Shown one piece after another: positions 62,746 through 64,000 of a stretch of DNA of 64,000 nt; position 1 is the stretch's first letter, and every line of letters starts with the position of its first letter. The DNA comes from CAZFMJ01 sp964520045 (lineage in GTDB: Bacteria > Elusimicrobiota > Elusimicrobia > Elusimicrobiales > CAZFMJ01). Both the position numbers and the translations under genes were made by a program. The notes below the pieces were generated by a model, which ran no database searches, had not been told where the DNA came from, and saw nothing but the letters and a program-made list of their open reading frames with translations. The stretch is from the NCBI GenBank assembly GCA_964520045.1, contig CAZFMJ010000004.1, positions 1-64,000 on the forward strand, in the 5' to 3' direction.

Positions 62746-62776
62746 TTTATGCAAAAAAGGTCAAAACTTGTCAAGT
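62746..62776 (-). promoter_or_regulatory. sigma-70 promoter with palindrome for the FecR-giant locus
   Basis: TTGACA (62769-62774) and CATAAA (62746-62751) with a 17-nt spacer. An 11-nt palindrome ACTTG-T-CAAGT (62766-62776) overlaps the -35, a natural place for a repressor. The start would be near 62739, leaving a leader of about 34 nt. Confidence 0.6.
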
Positions 62777-62887
62777 CTTTTTTAGGCTTCGTCTAACCGA
62801 CGTATTCCGCTGTTTTACCGACGGAAAAATCCCGCAATATCCTGGCGAAACAATATGAGCGCTTGTTCTATTATTTCACCGCGTCCG

Positions 62888-63327
62888 CTATAAGGTTATC
62901 AGCCAGATTCCTATCGCCACGAAAGCCGTGCNNNNNNNNNNCCCGCCAGTTTAATCCACGTGAAACTTTCTCCGAGAAAAATCACGGCAAGCAGAAAGGC
63001 CACAAGCGGATACGTGGAACTGAGCGGAACTATTTTTGACGCCTCCCCGCCCGACATGGCTTTAAGATAAAAATATACCCCCGACATGGTGACTATTATG
63101 CTGGAGGCTATGAGAACGATTGAAATCTTTTCCGCCGCGGCGACGGCGTATTTCGTGGGATTCCACCGCCACACGATGAGCGGAAAAAAGAAAACCATCA
63201 TCAGCACAAGCCGCGCGAAAAATGTGTCTTCCGCCCCCAGATATTTAAGGGTAAGCTTGTCCAGAAACGCGCCCGCTCCCCAGCAGACGATAGCCAGTAT
63301 TAAAAATAAAACCGTGAATAAAGACAT
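62888..63327 (-). CDS. small EamA/DMT-family transporter, frame broken by gap
   Basis: About 140 residues from MSLFTVLFLILAIVCWG. One EamA half: WGAGAFLDKLTLKYLG, several hydrophobic helices, and the conserved SSTYPLVAFLLAVIFLGE near the end. Ten Ns at 62931-62940 break the frame; beyond them the family's end TAFVAIGIWLITL and a TAG at 62888 are readable in another frame. The gene is probably intact and the gap length wrong. A start at 63387 would include repeat sequence and is rejected. Substrate unknown. Confidence 0.8.
62931..62940. other. assembly gap of ten Ns
   Basis: Placeholder N run inside the DMT transporter gene, causing a frame break that is likely not real. Confidence 0.99.
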
Positions 63328-63334
63328 ATTAAGA

Positions 63335-63474
63335 AGGTAAATGGGAGATGGTAAACGGTAGAAGGCAAACAGCAGAAAATAAAACAAATCTTCCCTTTAT
63401 TCTTCCGTCCCAAACTCGTTGCTTTTAAGGATTGTTTTTGACGTCTACCATTTACCGTTTACCGTCTCCCCTCC
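63335..63474. repeat. composite inverted repeat with TTTTAAGGATTG core
   Basis: Left arm AAGGTAAATGGGAGATGG and TAAACGGTAGAAGG, core ATAAAACAAATCTTCC..TTGCTTTTAAGGATTG, right arm GTCTACCATTTACCG and TTTACCGTCTCCC. Closely matches 30298-30436. The right arm covers the cupin stop at 63459 and encodes its last residues. Confidence 0.8.
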
Positions 63475-63800
63475 TCTATTGCTGCAGTTACGGGCGCCAC
63501 CACATACACATATCTAAGGGGCGTCACTCCCATATTTTTAACGTCGTGATAGGTGTTGGGCGGCACATATGCCACATATCCTCCGGCTATCTCCACATAT
63601 TTTCCGCCGGCCAGAACAAGCCTGCCTTCCCCTTCTAAAACGACAAGAGTCTCTTCATGACTGCCGGTGGAATGCTCCCCGCATGATTCTCCGGGCTTAA
63701 CCGTGACAAGCCCCGATTTCATGCCCGCCGTCTGCGGAACCCCCGAAAGCAGGGGCTTGTAATTTCCGTCCGATTTGAGTTCCAAAGAAAATGACTCCAT
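63459..63800 (-). CDS. small cupin-domain protein
   Basis: 113 residues from MESFSLELKSDG, with a strong GGAAGGAG Shine-Dalgarno. Cupin motif 1 (GEHSTGSHEETLVVLEGEG) keeps two His and the Glu. Motif 2 (VPPNTYHDVKN) keeps the His, so a metal site is likely. An earlier GTG at 63905 would read through the 3' end of the upstream gene and is rejected. Similar to small AraC-type or sugar-binding cupins; function not assigned. Its C-terminal EEGRR is encoded by the flanking repeat. Confidence 0.8.
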   Translation of the reverse strand: MESFSLELKSDGNYKPLLSGVPQTAGMKSGLVTVKPGESCGEHSTGSHEETLVVLEGEGRLVLAGGKYVEIAGGYVAYVPPNTYHDVKNMGVTPLRYVYVVAPVTAAIEEGRR

Positions 63801-63817
63801 TTCTTCTCCTTCCAAGT

Positions 63818-64000
63818 CTATTGCTTTTTTTCTGCTGCTTCTGTTTTTCTTTTCTTGTTTTTTTCTGTTGCCTCTGTTGCTTCTCCTGCTGCTGTTATAA
63901 TGCACCTGCGCACGACGGCTTTCGCGGCGCGCCTGCGGTATTCATTAAGCGGAGTATTTTTAAGAAGGGTTCCAAGTTTTTTAAAAACCGCCTCCGCGGC
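63818..64000 (-). CDS. C-terminal fragment, possibly FAD-binding subunit of a xanthine dehydrogenase-type enzyme
   Basis: 60 codons open to the window edge, ending at TAG 63818, 17 nt before the cupin ATG. The visible part, AVFKKLGTLLKNTPLNEYRR then KAVVRRCI, resembles the C-terminal CO_deh_flav_C segment (x-EYRRxxAxVLVRRAL) of CoxM/XdhB proteins. The tail becomes a low-complexity Glu/Lys/Ala stretch (TEATEKNKKRKTEAAEKKQ), partly simple-sequence. The call rests on about 30 residues and should be treated as a hint. Confidence 0.4.
   Translation of the reverse strand, partial: AAEAVFKKLGTLLKNTPLNEYRRRAAKAVVRRCIITAAGEATEATEKNKKRKTEAAEKKQ

Overview
The window looks like one scaffold of an uncultured Gram-negative bacterium. 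It has outer-membrane barrels, a TolC-type channel, two lipoproteins, a PorV/PorQ-type protein, and a giant secreted protein with a FlgD-like C-terminal tail. That combination, together with GH57/DUF4912 and DUF2064 genes, fits Elusimicrobiota or a neighbouring candidate phylum. This placement is an inference and is only moderately supported. Two runs of ten Ns (5121-5130 and 62931-62940) are scaffold gaps that fall inside genes.

Layout. 1-3.7 kb: a truncated AspT/YidE-type transporter (minus strand), then a DEAD-box RNA helicase, a small lipoprotein and a methyltransferase. 3.7-11.5 kb: a cupin gene, then a minus-strand efflux operon read as tetR, tolC, hlyD, two ABC ATPases, two ABC-2 permeases. 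It resembles the cecR-ybhGFSR set with the YbhF ATPase split in two. A consensus sigma-70 promoter with a palindromic operator candidate lies upstream of tetR. 11.8-17.5 kb: a B12/radical-SAM protein, a PLD3-like phospholipase D, a small membrane protein, an ornithine cyclodeaminase-family enzyme, a PHB-depolymerase-type esterase and tRNA-Tyr. 17.6-24.7 kb: a 54-residue ORF, a repeat-rich gap, and the pyrimidine genes pyrE, pyrF, pyrD, pyrC and pyrB (transcribed in the order B-C-D-F-E) behind an MFS exporter. 24.8-28.7 kb: nusB-ligA-purH joined by 4-bp overlaps. 28.7-33 kb: a GNA1162-like lipoprotein and the threonine-to-glycine pair kbl/tdh. 33.1-35.2 kb: DUF4912 plus a GH57 glucan branching enzyme. 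35.4-38.2 kb: a small membrane protein, glnA, a receiver-only response regulator and a DUF2064 protein.

38.4-62.8 kb is the most striking part: one strand carries a FecR-domain protein, an outer-membrane barrel, a 6763-residue (20.3 kb) secreted protein and a PorV/PorQ-family protein, behind one promoter whose -35 box overlaps an 11-bp palindrome. The giant protein contains about 22 copies of an aspartate-rich calcium-loop-like motif, two LecA-like lectin modules, FN3, PPC and carboxypeptidase-regulatory-like modules, and a FlgD-like tail. I read the locus as a surface-protein export or display unit. The window ends with a DMT transporter, a cupin gene and the C-terminus of a possible flavoprotein subunit.

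Many gaps between genes hold short degenerate tandem words (GGTAGACGG, GTCACCAG, CAGCTGTCCAGC and others) arranged as inverted left and right arms around A-rich cores. These repeats often supply the last codons or the stop of neighbouring genes and create false upstream starts. They are the second main point of interest.
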